From NCBI RefSeq assembly GCF_041197575.1, contig NZ_JBDKXB010000005.1, positions 62,001 through 126,000 of the forward strand: 64,000 bases of DNA, in the 5' to 3' direction. Source of the stretch: Thioalkalicoccus limnaeus (GTDB lineage Bacteria; Pseudomonadota; Gammaproteobacteria; Chromatiales; Chromatiaceae). Position 1 is the stretch's first letter; every line of letters starts with the position of its first letter. This document shows positions 42,935-51,606 of the stretch, piece after piece. The translations under genes and the position numbers were made by a program. The notes under the pieces are model-generated. The model ran no database searches. It was not told the DNA's origin and was given only the letters and a program-made list of their open reading frames with translations.

Positions 42935-44227
42935 TCAACCGAAGGTGTCGTGTACGATGTTGTCGTACCAACTGTAGGCGTATTGAACCTCACGGGCAAG
43001 CGCCCAGTCCGGTGCGTCCATCGGCGTCAGGCCGCCGGAATCCGGGACGCTGGCGATCGTCGAACCGTCGGCGGCCAACTTGTAAACGCCGGCGACGGAG
43101 ATTCCGTAATCCTGTCCGACGATCGAGTAGCAGGTGTTGACGTAGGACGGAACACCAGGCGCCTGTCCGGCCAGCAACGCCACGACGGCGGCCGCCGCGA
43201 CCTTGCCCTGACTGTTGGCCGAATAGGCCGATTTCGGCATCTCGCCGGCGATGCAGGCATCGCCGATGACGTGAATGCCGGGCTGCAGGCGGGACTCGAA
43301 GGTCCGAAAGTCGATCGGACACCAACCGCTGTCATCGGCGAGACCTGAGACCTGAGCAATCCGGCCGGCACGCTGGGGTGGGATGATGTTGATGACCTGC
43401 GCCTTGACTTGGTCGCCGAAGTCGGTTTCGACGAGCATCTCGTCGGTATCGACTCGGGTCACGGCGTCGTCCGGCCCCGGCCGCCATTCCAGCAGCGCAT
43501 TGGCGGTTCCGAAGCCGTAGAGTCGCTCCCAGCCTTGCGTGAAGAGGGCCTGTTTCGAGAAGGCCGGCTTGGCATCGAGAATGATGATCTTCGATTTTGG
43601 TTTGTGATGCTTGAAGTAATGGGCGATCTGGCTCGCCCGTTCGTAGGGCCCGGGTGGGCACCGGTAGGGGTTCGGCGGGGCCGAGATGATCGCGACACCG
43701 CCATCATCCATGGCCTCTAGCTGGGCGCGTAACAGACGTGTCTGTTCGCCGGCCTTCCACGCATGGGGCATGATCTCGCTCGCGGCCTCGCTGTAGCCCT
43801 CGATCTTGTCGTGGAGCAGTTCGATGCCGGGGGCGACGATACAGCGGTCATAGGGGAATTCCTGTCCGCCGGCGGTCTTGACGACCCTTTTGTCGGGATC
43901 GATCCCGGTCGCCATGTCATGTACGAATTGGACGCCGCGGGCGCGGAGCCCGTCGTAGCTCACGCGGATCGTATCGAGCGCGCGGTCCCCGCCGATCACC
44001 TCGTTGCTCATGTAGCAGGTGTAGTATTCCCGGTTCGGCTCGATCACCGTGACATCGATGCTGGGCGCCAGCCGCTTGATATAGCCGGCGGCCGTGGCCC
44101 CACCGGTGCCGCCACCGACCACGACCACCTTGCCGTTGGCCCCGAAGGTCAGTCCGGGCAGCCCGATCAGGCCGGCGGCACTCGCCGCCCCGGCGGCCTT
44201 GACGAAATCGCGACGATTCATCTTCAT
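42935..44227 (-). CDS. fccB: flavocytochrome c sulfide dehydrogenase, flavoprotein FccB
   Basis: 430 residues with a Tat signal (NRRDFVKAAGAASAAGLIG). It oxidises sulfide in the periplasm and passes electrons through its FAD to the diheme subunit FccA. FAD-binding GGGTGG, the covalent flavin cysteine Cys71 (YYTCYMSNEV) and the two redox cysteines (NPYRCPPGP, SGWCPIDF) are all present. The C-terminus YAYSWYDNIVHDTFG is nearly identical to my recollection of the A. vinosum protein. It lies 21 bases after fccA. Confidence 0.96.
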   Translation of the reverse strand: MKMNRRDFVKAAGAASAAGLIGLPGLTFGANGKVVVVGGGTGGATAAGYIKRLAPSIDVTVIEPNREYYTCYMSNEVIGGDRALDTIRVSYDGLRARGVQFVHDMATGIDPDKRVVKTAGGQEFPYDRCIVAPGIELLHDKIEGYSEAASEIMPHAWKAGEQTRLLRAQLEAMDDGGVAIISAPPNPYRCPPGPYERASQIAHYFKHHKPKSKIIILDAKPAFSKQALFTQGWERLYGFGTANALLEWRPGPDDAVTRVDTDEMLVETDFGDQVKAQVINIIPPQRAGRIAQVSGLADDSGWCPIDFRTFESRLQPGIHVIGDACIAGEMPKSAYSANSQGKVAAAAVVALLAGQAPGVPSYVNTCYSIVGQDYGISVAGVYKLAADGSTIASVPDSGGLTPMDAPDWALAREVQYAYSWYDNIVHDTFG

Positions 44228-44248
44228 GATTCCAACTCCTCCTGTTTC

Positions 44249-44857
44249 TTATTGCAGGCTGCCGTAGAAGGCGAAGATGGCCTGAAGGCCGTCCGGCCCC
44301 TCGCGGCGCATCAGTCGGTCGAGCTCCTGCTTCATCCGCCGTTCGATCGGTCGGCGGTCGGCAAGGAAATCCTCCATCGCGTATTCGAGGTAGGGTGTCC
44401 ATTGACCGGCCAGGATGAAGTACTCCTCGTCTTCGAGCGGGATCCCGCCATCGGCATGGCAGCGTTCGCAGTATCGGTCGTGCAGTCGTGCGCCGACGGG
44501 AACCAGGTTTCGGTCGTAGGATTGTTGGGCCGGTACGAAGGGCTTGCTCATGAAGTAGTCGGCCATCAGTTCGATCTCGTCGTCGGTGTAGCCGCGGGCA
44601 ATGCGGCCCATGACGGTGCTGTAGATCTCCCCGCTGCGAAACCCCTCCATGATCTCGATGAAATACCCCCGATACATGCCCCCGATCGTCGGGGATGCCG
44701 GGCCGACACTGGCGCCATCGGTGCCGTGACAGCCGGCGCAGGTCATCGCGAGCGTGCGGGCGTCGGCCCCTGATAGCAGGGTCTCGGCCTGGGCCGTGTT
44801 GAGAGTGCTAAACAGCAGAATACTGGCATACAGCGCCAGTTTGGTGCGGCGTTTCAT
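44249..44857 (-). CDS. fccA: flavocytochrome c diheme subunit FccA
   Basis: 202 residues: signal peptide (YASILLFSTLNTAQA) and two heme c sites, Cys40-His44 (CAGCH) and Cys130-His134 (CERCH). It accepts electrons from FccB and passes them to soluble cytochromes. Domain order and spacing match the diheme sulfide dehydrogenase subunit. It forms an operon with fccB and lies 304 bases downstream of a secreted ankyrin protein on the same strand. Confidence 0.94.
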   Translation of the reverse strand: MKRRTKLALYASILLFSTLNTAQAETLLSGADARTLAMTCAGCHGTDGASVGPASPTIGGMYRGYFIEIMEGFRSGEIYSTVMGRIARGYTDDEIELMADYFMSKPFVPAQQSYDRNLVPVGARLHDRYCERCHADGGIPLEDEEYFILAGQWTPYLEYAMEDFLADRRPIERRMKQELDRLMRREGPDGLQAIFAFYGSLQ

Positions 44858-45161
44858 CTAGCGACCTCCTTTGGTCTTTCTCTTCGTGGGACACTTGGGA
44901 TCGTGGGCGCAACCGACCCGCATGATGTGGCGAATGGTCGGGACCCGTCGGCGCCGCCATGATCAGGCGCGACGACTGGCGTTCCTATTATTTTCAGAGG
45001 CATCCCGCCGAGGATCGATTCAAATCCGTCACGGGTCGTCGCCCGCTTAACCGGCCATATCGCCGTCTCGGGGAGCCCGAAACGGATCCGAGAGCTGGCG
45101 ATTCTGGCGTTTTTTCGATGTCAGGTTCGATCGAAGGGTGGCGCAGTGCCGCCCCTTCGGT
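44858..45161. other. 304-base region upstream of fccA
   Basis: Should hold the fccAB leader. A GGAGGTCGC-type ribosome-binding site precedes fccA. I see no clear sigma-70 or sigma-54 promoter or operator, and no gene. Confidence 0.4.
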
Positions 45162-46106
45162 TCAACGCGGCCGGGCGAGCAACTCGATCGCTTCGAGGTT
45201 GCCGCGTTGGTCGGCCAACTCGGTCGCTGTGCGTCCATGGGCGTTGGTCAGGCTGATATCGGCTCCGTGTTCGAGCAGCAGTTCGATCAGTTCGTTGTGA
45301 GCGGTGTTGACGGCCTCCATCAGCACCGATATCCCGTCATCGTCCTGCGCGTTCGGGTCCATGCCTCGATCGAGCAAGTACCGAACGACATCGCTATGGC
45401 CGCGGCCGACGGCCAGGTGCAGTGCCGTGGCCCCGAGGCCATCGCGTGCGTCGAGCCGAGCGCCCTTCGCCAACAGCGATTGCACGACACGCAAATGGCC
45501 TTCCTCGGCGGCGATCAACAGGGCCGTCGAACCATCGTTGTCTCGGGCTTCGAGGTCGGCGCCGGCGTCGATCAGCAAGGGCATCACCTCGTCGTGCCCC
45601 TTCTCGACCGCCTGCATCAGGGCGGTGCGCCCGCGTCGGTCGGCGGCTCGGGGATCGGCCCCGCTGAACAGAAGCTGGTCGACCATGTCGGCAATGCCGT
45701 AGCGGGACGCGATCATCAATGAATCCCAGCCGGCTCGGGTACGGTCGTGGACATTGGCGCCGCGTTCGAGCAGCAAAGCCGTGATGCCGATGTGCCCGTT
45801 TTCCGCGGCGAAGGTCAGGGGCGTGCAACTGGCCGTGGTGCGGGCATTCACATTGGCGCCGGCAGAGATCAACTGGGCGACCGCTTGCAAGTGACCGCTC
45901 TCGACGGCGAACATCAGCGGCGTCTTGCCGAAGCGGTTCCCGGCGTCGACGGCGACGCCTAGATCCAGCAACTCCGCGATCCGATCCGTGTCCCCGATGA
46001 CAGAGGCCGAACGCAGCTCGAGCCCCAGATCGACATCGGAGGCCTGGACCCAGGGCGCGGCGAGTATCAGGATCAAGAGCAGGGATGAGAGGAGTCGCGT
46101 GGTCAT
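45162..46106 (-). CDS. secreted ankyrin-repeat protein
   Basis: 314 residues: signal peptide (SLLLILILAAPWVQA) followed by about nine ankyrin repeats of 33 residues filling the mature chain (for example GKTPLMFAVESGHLQAVAQL and GRTALMQAVEKGHDEVMPLL). Ankyrin arrays bind proteins; export suggests a periplasmic partner. It lies between a tetraheme NapC/NirT cytochrome (65 bases upstream) and fccAB on the same strand, so it may scaffold or protect a periplasmic redox protein. Related periplasmic ankyrins sit beside catalase genes in other bacteria. Confidence 0.88.
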   Translation of the reverse strand: MTTRLLSSLLLILILAAPWVQASDVDLGLELRSASVIGDTDRIAELLDLGVAVDAGNRFGKTPLMFAVESGHLQAVAQLISAGANVNARTTASCTPLTFAAENGHIGITALLLERGANVHDRTRAGWDSLMIASRYGIADMVDQLLFSGADPRAADRRGRTALMQAVEKGHDEVMPLLIDAGADLEARDNDGSTALLIAAEEGHLRVVQSLLAKGARLDARDGLGATALHLAVGRGHSDVVRYLLDRGMDPNAQDDDGISVLMEAVNTAHNELIELLLEHGADISLTNAHGRTATELADQRGNLEAIELLARPR

Positions 46107-46171
46107 GCGTTGAAGTCTCGTAACGAACAGTGGCGCAGGCTAGGTCTACACGAGATCCGGCTGAGGCCGAC

Positions 46172-46735
46172 TCAGTATTCCTCGGGCCAGTGATCGTCTG
46201 GCTCGATCGGCATATAGTGGACGACGCCCTTGTGACAGTCGATGCAGGTCAGCCCCTGATCCTCAGCGCGGGCATGACGGGCGCGGGCCGAACGGCTCTG
46301 TTCGGTGAGGTCCATCGCGTCGTAGCTATGACACTCGCGACACTCCCGCGAATCGGTCCGTTCCAGCTTGGCCCAGACGCGGTTTGCCATGTCCCAGCGA
46401 TGTTCTTCGAATTTTTCGGGCGTGTCGATCGTTCCCAAGATCTCGTGGTAGATGTCCTTGGTAGCGATCAGCTTGGCATACATCTTCGGGAAGAAATCGC
46501 GCGGCACGTGGCAATCCTTGCATTCGGCGCGGGCACCGGACGGGTTGCGAAAATGCAGCGACCCCTGGTATTCGCCGTAAGGTACCTGCATCGAATGGCA
46601 GGATACGCAGAACTCCATGCTGTCCGTGTAGGCGACCCCGTAATTGAACAGTGTCGCGGCGCCGATCGCGGTCAGCGGGATTACGGCGGCGAGCAGCAGG
46701 ACCTTCTTCCACTGGGACTTCTTGGACGCGGCCAT
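46172..46735 (-). CDS. tetraheme NapC/NirT-family cytochrome c
   Basis: 187 residues: one N-terminal membrane anchor (residues about 11-32) and four heme c sites (Cys43-His47, Cys72-His76, Cys132-His136, Cys164-His168). The spacing matches NapC/NirT quinol dehydrogenases, which take electrons from membrane quinol and feed periplasmic reductases, or run in reverse for oxidations. The start at 46735 (MAASKKSQWKK) is preferred to a frame beginning 21 bases upstream. No terminal reductase gene is nearby; its neighbours are the ankyrin gene and fccAB. Confidence 0.92.
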   Translation of the reverse strand: MAASKKSQWKKVLLLAAVIPLTAIGAATLFNYGVAYTDSMEFCVSCHSMQVPYGEYQGSLHFRNPSGARAECKDCHVPRDFFPKMYAKLIATKDIYHEILGTIDTPEKFEEHRWDMANRVWAKLERTDSRECRECHSYDAMDLTEQSRSARARHARAEDQGLTCIDCHKGVVHYMPIEPDDHWPEEY

Positions 46736-46908
46736 ACAACCCTCATACGTTGGCAATGTCGCAACGCCCGGGACGGTGTCGATGCCCTTCCGCGACGTTG
46801 CGCTGAGTCCCTTGTCGGTGCGCTATCGTTATTATTGCCCCAGATGTTACGGTATCCCAGCTTCCTTTGCCAACTGCGGGCGGACGGGGCCCCGGGCGTC
46901 TTGGGGGC

Positions 46909-47979
46909 TCAATCCGCTGCGCCGCGGCGACCGATGCCCCGCTCACGCGCGAACTCGAGCATCCGTTGGATGGGCAGCAGAGCCCGTTCGCGAATGGCCG
47001 GGTCGATCTCGATCTCCGGCCGGCCGGCCAGTAGGACCGCCTCGAGGTTCTGCAACGCATTCATGGCCATCCAAGGGCAGTGCGCGCAGCTCTCGCAGGT
47101 GGCGCCGACGCCCGCCGTGGGAGCCGCGATCAGACGTTTGTCGGGTGCCTGTTGCCGCATCTTCCAGAAGATTCCCTCGTCGGTGGCCACGATGAAGGTC
47201 TCGTTGGGCATCTCGGCGACGGCTTGGATCAGGCGGGTCGTCGACCCGACGACGTCGGCTTGTTCGACGACGTCGGCGGGCGACTCCGGGTGGACCAGCA
47301 CGGCCGCATCCGGGTGCAGGCGACGCAAGCGCTCGAGCGCGAAGCCCTTGAACCGCTCGTGTACCACGCACGAGCCAGGCCACAATAGCATGTCGGCGCC
47401 GGTCATCTGTTGCACGTAGCGGCCCAGGTGCTTGTCCGGTGCCCACAAGATCCGTTGGCCCTGGTCGTGCAGATGGCGGGCCACCGGCAAGGCGATGCTC
47501 GAGGTGACGACCCAGTCGGCTCGGGCCTTGACCTCTGCGCTGGTGTTGGCATACACGACGACCGTGCGATCCGGGTGGGCATCGCAGAAGGGACCGAAGG
47601 TGTCGATCGGGCAGCCCTCGTCGAGCGAACAGGTGGCCTCTTGTGCGGGCATCAGTATCCGTTTCTCCGGATTGATGATCTTGGCCGTTTCGCCCATGAA
47701 GCGTACACCGCAGACGACGAGGGTCGAGGCCGGGCTCGTGCTACCGAAGCGGGCCATCTCCAGCGAGTCGGCGACGTATCCGCCGGTCTCCTCGGCCAAC
47801 TCCTGGAGGTCGCCGTCGGTGTAGTAGTGAGCGACCAGCACCGCGTCGCGCTCCGCGAGCAGGCGACGGATACGTTCCTTGAGGGCCGCCTTGTCCTCGG
47901 GCCCCAGCGACGGCCACGTCGGGGGGTCGGGGACCGCGATCGGGTAGTGGGGGATGAGTCCTGCGTTGGGGTTTGGCAT
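46909..47979 (-). CDS. nadA: quinolinate synthase NadA
   Basis: 356 residues. Condenses iminoaspartate with dihydroxyacetone phosphate to quinolinate in NAD synthesis, using a [4Fe-4S] cluster. The pseudo-threefold motifs are present: AHYYTDGDLQELAE, VYANTSAEVKARADW, and HPESPADVV with STTRLIQAV. Candidate cluster cysteines are in LVVCGVRFMGETAK, WPGSCVVHERF and CESCAHCPWMAMN. GGAG lies 11 bases upstream of the chosen start; the frame extends further but without homology. No other nad gene is adjacent. Confidence 0.95.
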   Translation of the reverse strand: MPNPNAGLIPHYPIAVPDPPTWPSLGPEDKAALKERIRRLLAERDAVLVAHYYTDGDLQELAEETGGYVADSLEMARFGSTSPASTLVVCGVRFMGETAKIINPEKRILMPAQEATCSLDEGCPIDTFGPFCDAHPDRTVVVYANTSAEVKARADWVVTSSIALPVARHLHDQGQRILWAPDKHLGRYVQQMTGADMLLWPGSCVVHERFKGFALERLRRLHPDAAVLVHPESPADVVEQADVVGSTTRLIQAVAEMPNETFIVATDEGIFWKMRQQAPDKRLIAAPTAGVGATCESCAHCPWMAMNALQNLEAVLLAGRPEIEIDPAIRERALLPIQRMLEFARERGIGRRGAAD

Positions 47980-48376
47980 GATGTTTGCTCCGCTTCGGAC
48001 GAGTGGCGCTGGGCCCCTTGGTCCGGTCGTCAGCCAATCGGGTCGCATGCGATGACAGCGGTGTCGACGGCCGTCCATGACCGACCGTTCCAGTCTCGAG
48101 CGGTGGGATGGTCGATTCTCAATCTCTGGCTGGTGAGGGCCGCGCGGGTCTTCGCGTGGCGCTGGCGTGACCGCCGGCGAGCCGACAGGGATGCCGTCAC
48201 GGCGTGTCACGGCGAGGCGACAGGAGAGCGTGGGCCGCCATCAGGTCCTGTGACCGCGGCGACGCGGCGGGGTTTTTCCGAGCGTCGGATCCAACGGGCC
48301 GGCGCGGTCCTCGCGGCGGCCCGGGGGTGTCGTCGGCATTGGCCACATTCGATGGCCGGTGTCTTGGACTTGCTCG
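47980..48376. other. 397-base gap between dynamin-like gene and nadA
   Basis: I see no gene. Open frames here continue from real genes without recognisable content. The sequence is GC-rich with no strong hairpin or promoter. It must hold the nadA promoter. Confidence 0.4.
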
Positions 48377-49858
48377 TCAGGCAACCGACTCCGTCGGTTG
48401 GTCGATGCGGGGTCTCGTCGCGGCACCGGATGGGTTCGTGAACTGATCGTTCAATGTCTGCACGTAGCCGTCGCAGTCGAGTTTGACCTGTTTGATCCGC
48501 ATTTGATTGACGCTATGCCAGCCTCGAGGCTTGGCGATCAGAGCCGAACGCAGGGGGCGTGTATTCGCGAGGAAGGCCTCGACGACTCGCCCGCGGATTC
48601 CGTCGGCCTGCACGCGTTGCCGCAGCCAGGGAAGCACGGCTTTGGCCGACAGGCTGCGGACCTTGAAATGGATCGCCGCGATGATCGCGACCAACGCGAT
48701 GATCAGCGCCTGAAGGCCGTTTTCGACACTGGCGACGGTCGCCAGCCAGGCTGGTTCATACGAGAGTCCGTTCCAATGACCAGCCGCAAGGCTCCAGCCC
48801 ATGAAGGCCGCGAGCAGGATTCCGAAGATGACCGCGTCGATCGCCAGCACGCGGGTGCGCCACCGTCGCAGCCCTTCGCTGAGCAGCGGCGCCGCTTCAT
48901 CCGCGATCCCGATCGCGGTCTTTTCGATCGAACCAATGATGCGGTAAGCCCGCTCGATTTCGACCTTTTGCATGCGTTCGTGAATGTCGAGCAGGTCGCG
49001 ATCCCGCTTGGTCTCGAACCTTCGGCGCACGTTGATGTCTTCGATTGGTACAGCGACGTCGGGGCTGTAGATGGTGTAGAAGCGACCGGCCGTCAACCCG
49101 TGTTCGCCAAGGGCGCGTTGCCACGCGGCGATGACGTCTTCGGGGTTGTCCTCGCGTGCTGTCGCATCGATCTGGTTTAAAATATACAAGAACTTGCCGG
49201 AATCCGGCCGTCGGATGGTCTCGGCCACCAGGTGCTTCAGGGTGTCGCGCATCGCCCCCGGTTCCGGGTGGCGGGCATCGAAGAAGACCAGAACCAGATC
49301 GGAAAGGTCGATGATATGGTCGACGATCCGCAGGGTCGCGGTACGTTGGGCGTCGGCGTCGAAACCGGGCGAGTCGACGATGATCCGACCGCGCAGCCGC
49401 TCGCTGGCGCAGGTGCGCAGTTGAATATAGGCGTCGGTTCGCTTGCCCTCGCCGGCGGCCACCTCGTCGATACTCTCCGAGATGTGATAGAGCGGGAAGC
49501 GGGGGTCCGAGTCGAGGGCGACGCCCGGCAGCGCTTGGCCGGTCCCGGCCTCGCTGAAGCAGATGACCGTGAAGCGCTCGTCGACGGCGTGATTGCCGGT
49601 GCGCTGAAGCGTCTGGCCGAGGTAATGATTGATGAAGGTCGATTTGCCCGCGGAAAAGGTGCCCAGAATGGCAATCAGCGGCCACCAGGGGATCTGGTCC
49701 GCGTAGGTCTGATCCGCGTCGAGCAGGTGCATGTCGTACGCGACCTGATCGAGCTCGCGGAAGCTCTTGATGGCCCGGATCAGGATCGGATTTTCCCGCT
49801 CGAGATGTTGTTCGAGATTCTTGAGTCGTTCCTGAACGACGCTGGAGGCAGTGGGCAT
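48377..49858 (-). CDS. dynamin-like GTPase
   Basis: 493 residues. GTPase domain with P-loop GTFSAGKSTFINHY, switch threonine region (FTVICFSEAGTG), G3 DSPGFD and G4 NQID; then a helical stalk, two membrane helices (about 338-356 and 382-402, around AVIFGILLAAFMGWSLAAGH and LQALIIALVAIIAA) and a basic C-terminus. Bacterial dynamins of this type remodel or repair membranes. The ATG at 49858 has GAGGA 8 bases upstream; a GTG at 49873 is the alternative. Often such genes come in pairs, but this one is alone. Confidence 0.9.
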   Translation of the reverse strand: MPTASSVVQERLKNLEQHLERENPILIRAIKSFRELDQVAYDMHLLDADQTYADQIPWWPLIAILGTFSAGKSTFINHYLGQTLQRTGNHAVDERFTVICFSEAGTGQALPGVALDSDPRFPLYHISESIDEVAAGEGKRTDAYIQLRTCASERLRGRIIVDSPGFDADAQRTATLRIVDHIIDLSDLVLVFFDARHPEPGAMRDTLKHLVAETIRRPDSGKFLYILNQIDATAREDNPEDVIAAWQRALGEHGLTAGRFYTIYSPDVAVPIEDINVRRRFETKRDRDLLDIHERMQKVEIERAYRIIGSIEKTAIGIADEAAPLLSEGLRRWRTRVLAIDAVIFGILLAAFMGWSLAAGHWNGLSYEPAWLATVASVENGLQALIIALVAIIAAIHFKVRSLSAKAVLPWLRQRVQADGIRGRVVEAFLANTRPLRSALIAKPRGWHSVNQMRIKQVKLDCDGYVQTLNDQFTNPSGAATRPRIDQPTESVA

Positions 49859-50361
49859 GGCGCTATTCCTCACTTGTCCCGTTAGAGGCCCGCGCAGGGC
49901 GGGGTGTCTGGCTGCTCTTTATAATCTGGTTCGAGGGTTTCGGCGCGAGTCGGCACAAGCGACCACGCATCGCGTCGGCCCAGCCCGCAATGGTATAACT
50001 TCCACCAGGGGCACGGTAGCCCCTGGTCCGGCGCCGCGCGTCTTTTCAATCGCTTGCCAAGGTCGCGTATAATCGGCACGCAGCAAGCGGAGATCTTGGG
50101 CCGGTAGTGTGGCGTTGAATGGCTCCGGACGCCATCGGATTCGGCATGTCCCGCCGATATCGTGGCCTCGGAGGTCCGTTGCTGGCGTTTCTCGTGCGTG
50201 GTGCGCCGATCGCGAAGTTCTCTCGAACAGAACCGAAATGACGTTGCACGAGTCTGACGGCAGCCAACCGCCAAGAATCGTTCGCACCCAGTGCGACGGT
50301 TTTTTCTCGATTCGTGTATCGGTATCAGGTAATTTTCTAAACTTAGGTGTCCTGAGGTCTC
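49859..50361. other. 503-base divergent region dynamin / RND operon
   Basis: No gene. A perfect TATAAT stands at 50068-50073 on the plus strand but with only a weak TTCAAT 17 bases upstream. A second A+T-rich tract (50320-50345) just before the RND adaptor could hold a promoter. No operator-like palindrome was evident. Confidence 0.4.
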
Positions 50362-51537
50362 ATGATCAAGAGTGTCAAACGCGGTCTGCTCGTCCTCGTC
50401 CTGATGGCGCCGGGGGTTGGTGGGGCCGCGCCGCTGACGGAATTCGGCGAAACCTTCATCGTACAGCAGGCGCAGGGCGTTCCGACGGTCTCGGTTGGCG
50501 GCGTCGTGATCCCGTACCGCGAGGTCACGCTGGCGGCTCAGTTGCCCGGGCGAGTCAACTACCTGGCTGGCATCGAAGGCAATCGGTTCAAAGAGGGCGA
50601 TCTCCTGGTCTCGCTCGATGATCGCGAGCTGTTGGCGAACCGCCGTGCGCTGATGGCTCAGTTGGCCAGTGCCGATGCTCAGTGGCGCAATGCCAGCGTC
50701 CAGTATAGCCGCGAGCTCTTTTCTCCGCGCTCACGCTCTCCGACTGGCGGGATGGGGCTGCCGAATCTGTTCGATCAGATGTTCACGCGCCCGGTGGAGG
50801 AGTTCGTCGGCGACCGCAGTCCCGGTGCCGAACGTTCGGCGGACCTGTTCGCATCCGGGATCCATATCCAGGAGGCGCGTAACGTGATTCTGCGCCTGCA
50901 GGCCGAGATGCAGGCGCTGGATTCGAAGATCCGGGACGCCCGTGGGATCGCGCCGTTCGATGGCGTCATCATCCGCAAGTTCATCGAGGTCGGAGATACG
51001 GTCCAGCCGGGACAGCCGATGTTGACCTACGCCGATCTGGAATTCCTGCAGGTCGAGATCGACGTCCCGGCTCGTCTGCGTCCCGGTTTGCGCGAAGGCC
51101 AGATGGTGACGGCGGAGCTCGATGTCGGCCTCGACGGCGGACGCGATATCCGCTACCGCCGGGTGCCGGTGCGTGTCGCGCAGATCTTCCCGATGGCCGA
51201 TCCGCAACGCCACACGATCAAAGTCAAGTTCGATCTGCCGCAAGGCGTTTCCGAGCCCGGCATGTACGCGAAGGTCTTGATCCCGGATAGCGATGCGGTC
51301 GCGCGCGCCACGCCAGTGATTCCCCGCTCGGCGATCCGCTTCAACGGCAGTCTGCCGGGGGTTTACGTGATCAACGAGCGGGGCCAGCCGGAGCTGCGGC
51401 TGATACGGCTCGGCGAAGAGGCCTCGCCGCAGTTCGTGACAGTCTTGAGCGGACTGCGGCCGGGCGAACGAGTGCTCGCTGATCCCGGTCCGCGCGTGAC
51501 CGCGGGTTGGTCCCGGGGGACGGACATCAATCGTTGA
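50362..51537 (+). CDS. RND efflux periplasmic adaptor (divergent hairpin)
   Basis: 391 residues: signal peptide, a lipoyl-type half motif (GGVVIPYREVTLAAQLPGRV), coiled-coil hairpin, second lipoyl half (GIAPFDGVIIRKFIEVGDTV) and beta-barrel/membrane-proximal domains. It would couple the RND pump encoded next to an outer-membrane channel. Unusually, the hairpin tip is interrupted by about 45 residues rich in Gly, Pro, Arg and Phe (about 120-166, SPRSRSPTGG..PNLFDQMF) where the TolC-contact motif normally lies. The lipoprotein cysteine common in adaptors is absent. GAGG precedes the ATG. Confidence 0.87.
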   Translation: MIKSVKRGLLVLVLMAPGVGGAAPLTEFGETFIVQQAQGVPTVSVGGVVIPYREVTLAAQLPGRVNYLAGIEGNRFKEGDLLVSLDDRELLANRRALMAQLASADAQWRNASVQYSRELFSPRSRSPTGGMGLPNLFDQMFTRPVEEFVGDRSPGAERSADLFASGIHIQEARNVILRLQAEMQALDSKIRDARGIAPFDGVIIRKFIEVGDTVQPGQPMLTYADLEFLQVEIDVPARLRPGLREGQMVTAELDVGLDGGRDIRYRRVPVRVAQIFPMADPQRHTIKVKFDLPQGVSEPGMYAKVLIPDSDAVARATPVIPRSAIRFNGSLPGVYVINERGQPELRLIRLGEEASPQFVTVLSGLRPGERVLADPGPRVTAGWSRGTDINR

Positions 51538-51606
51538 GAGGTCGGCAATGGCCAGCCATGGTCGGTCGTCCGGTAGCCTTGGATCCGGTAGGGAATTAGG
51601 TAAAGC

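Noticed and set aside
45162..46106. Eukaryote-type effector ankyrin protein
   Set aside because: It has a Sec signal and sits among periplasmic redox genes, so a housekeeping periplasmic role is more likely than host targeting.
50045..50073. Strong promoter with perfect TATAAT
   Set aside because: The -35 hexamer is poor and it is about 290 bases from the next plus-strand gene; kept only as a remark.
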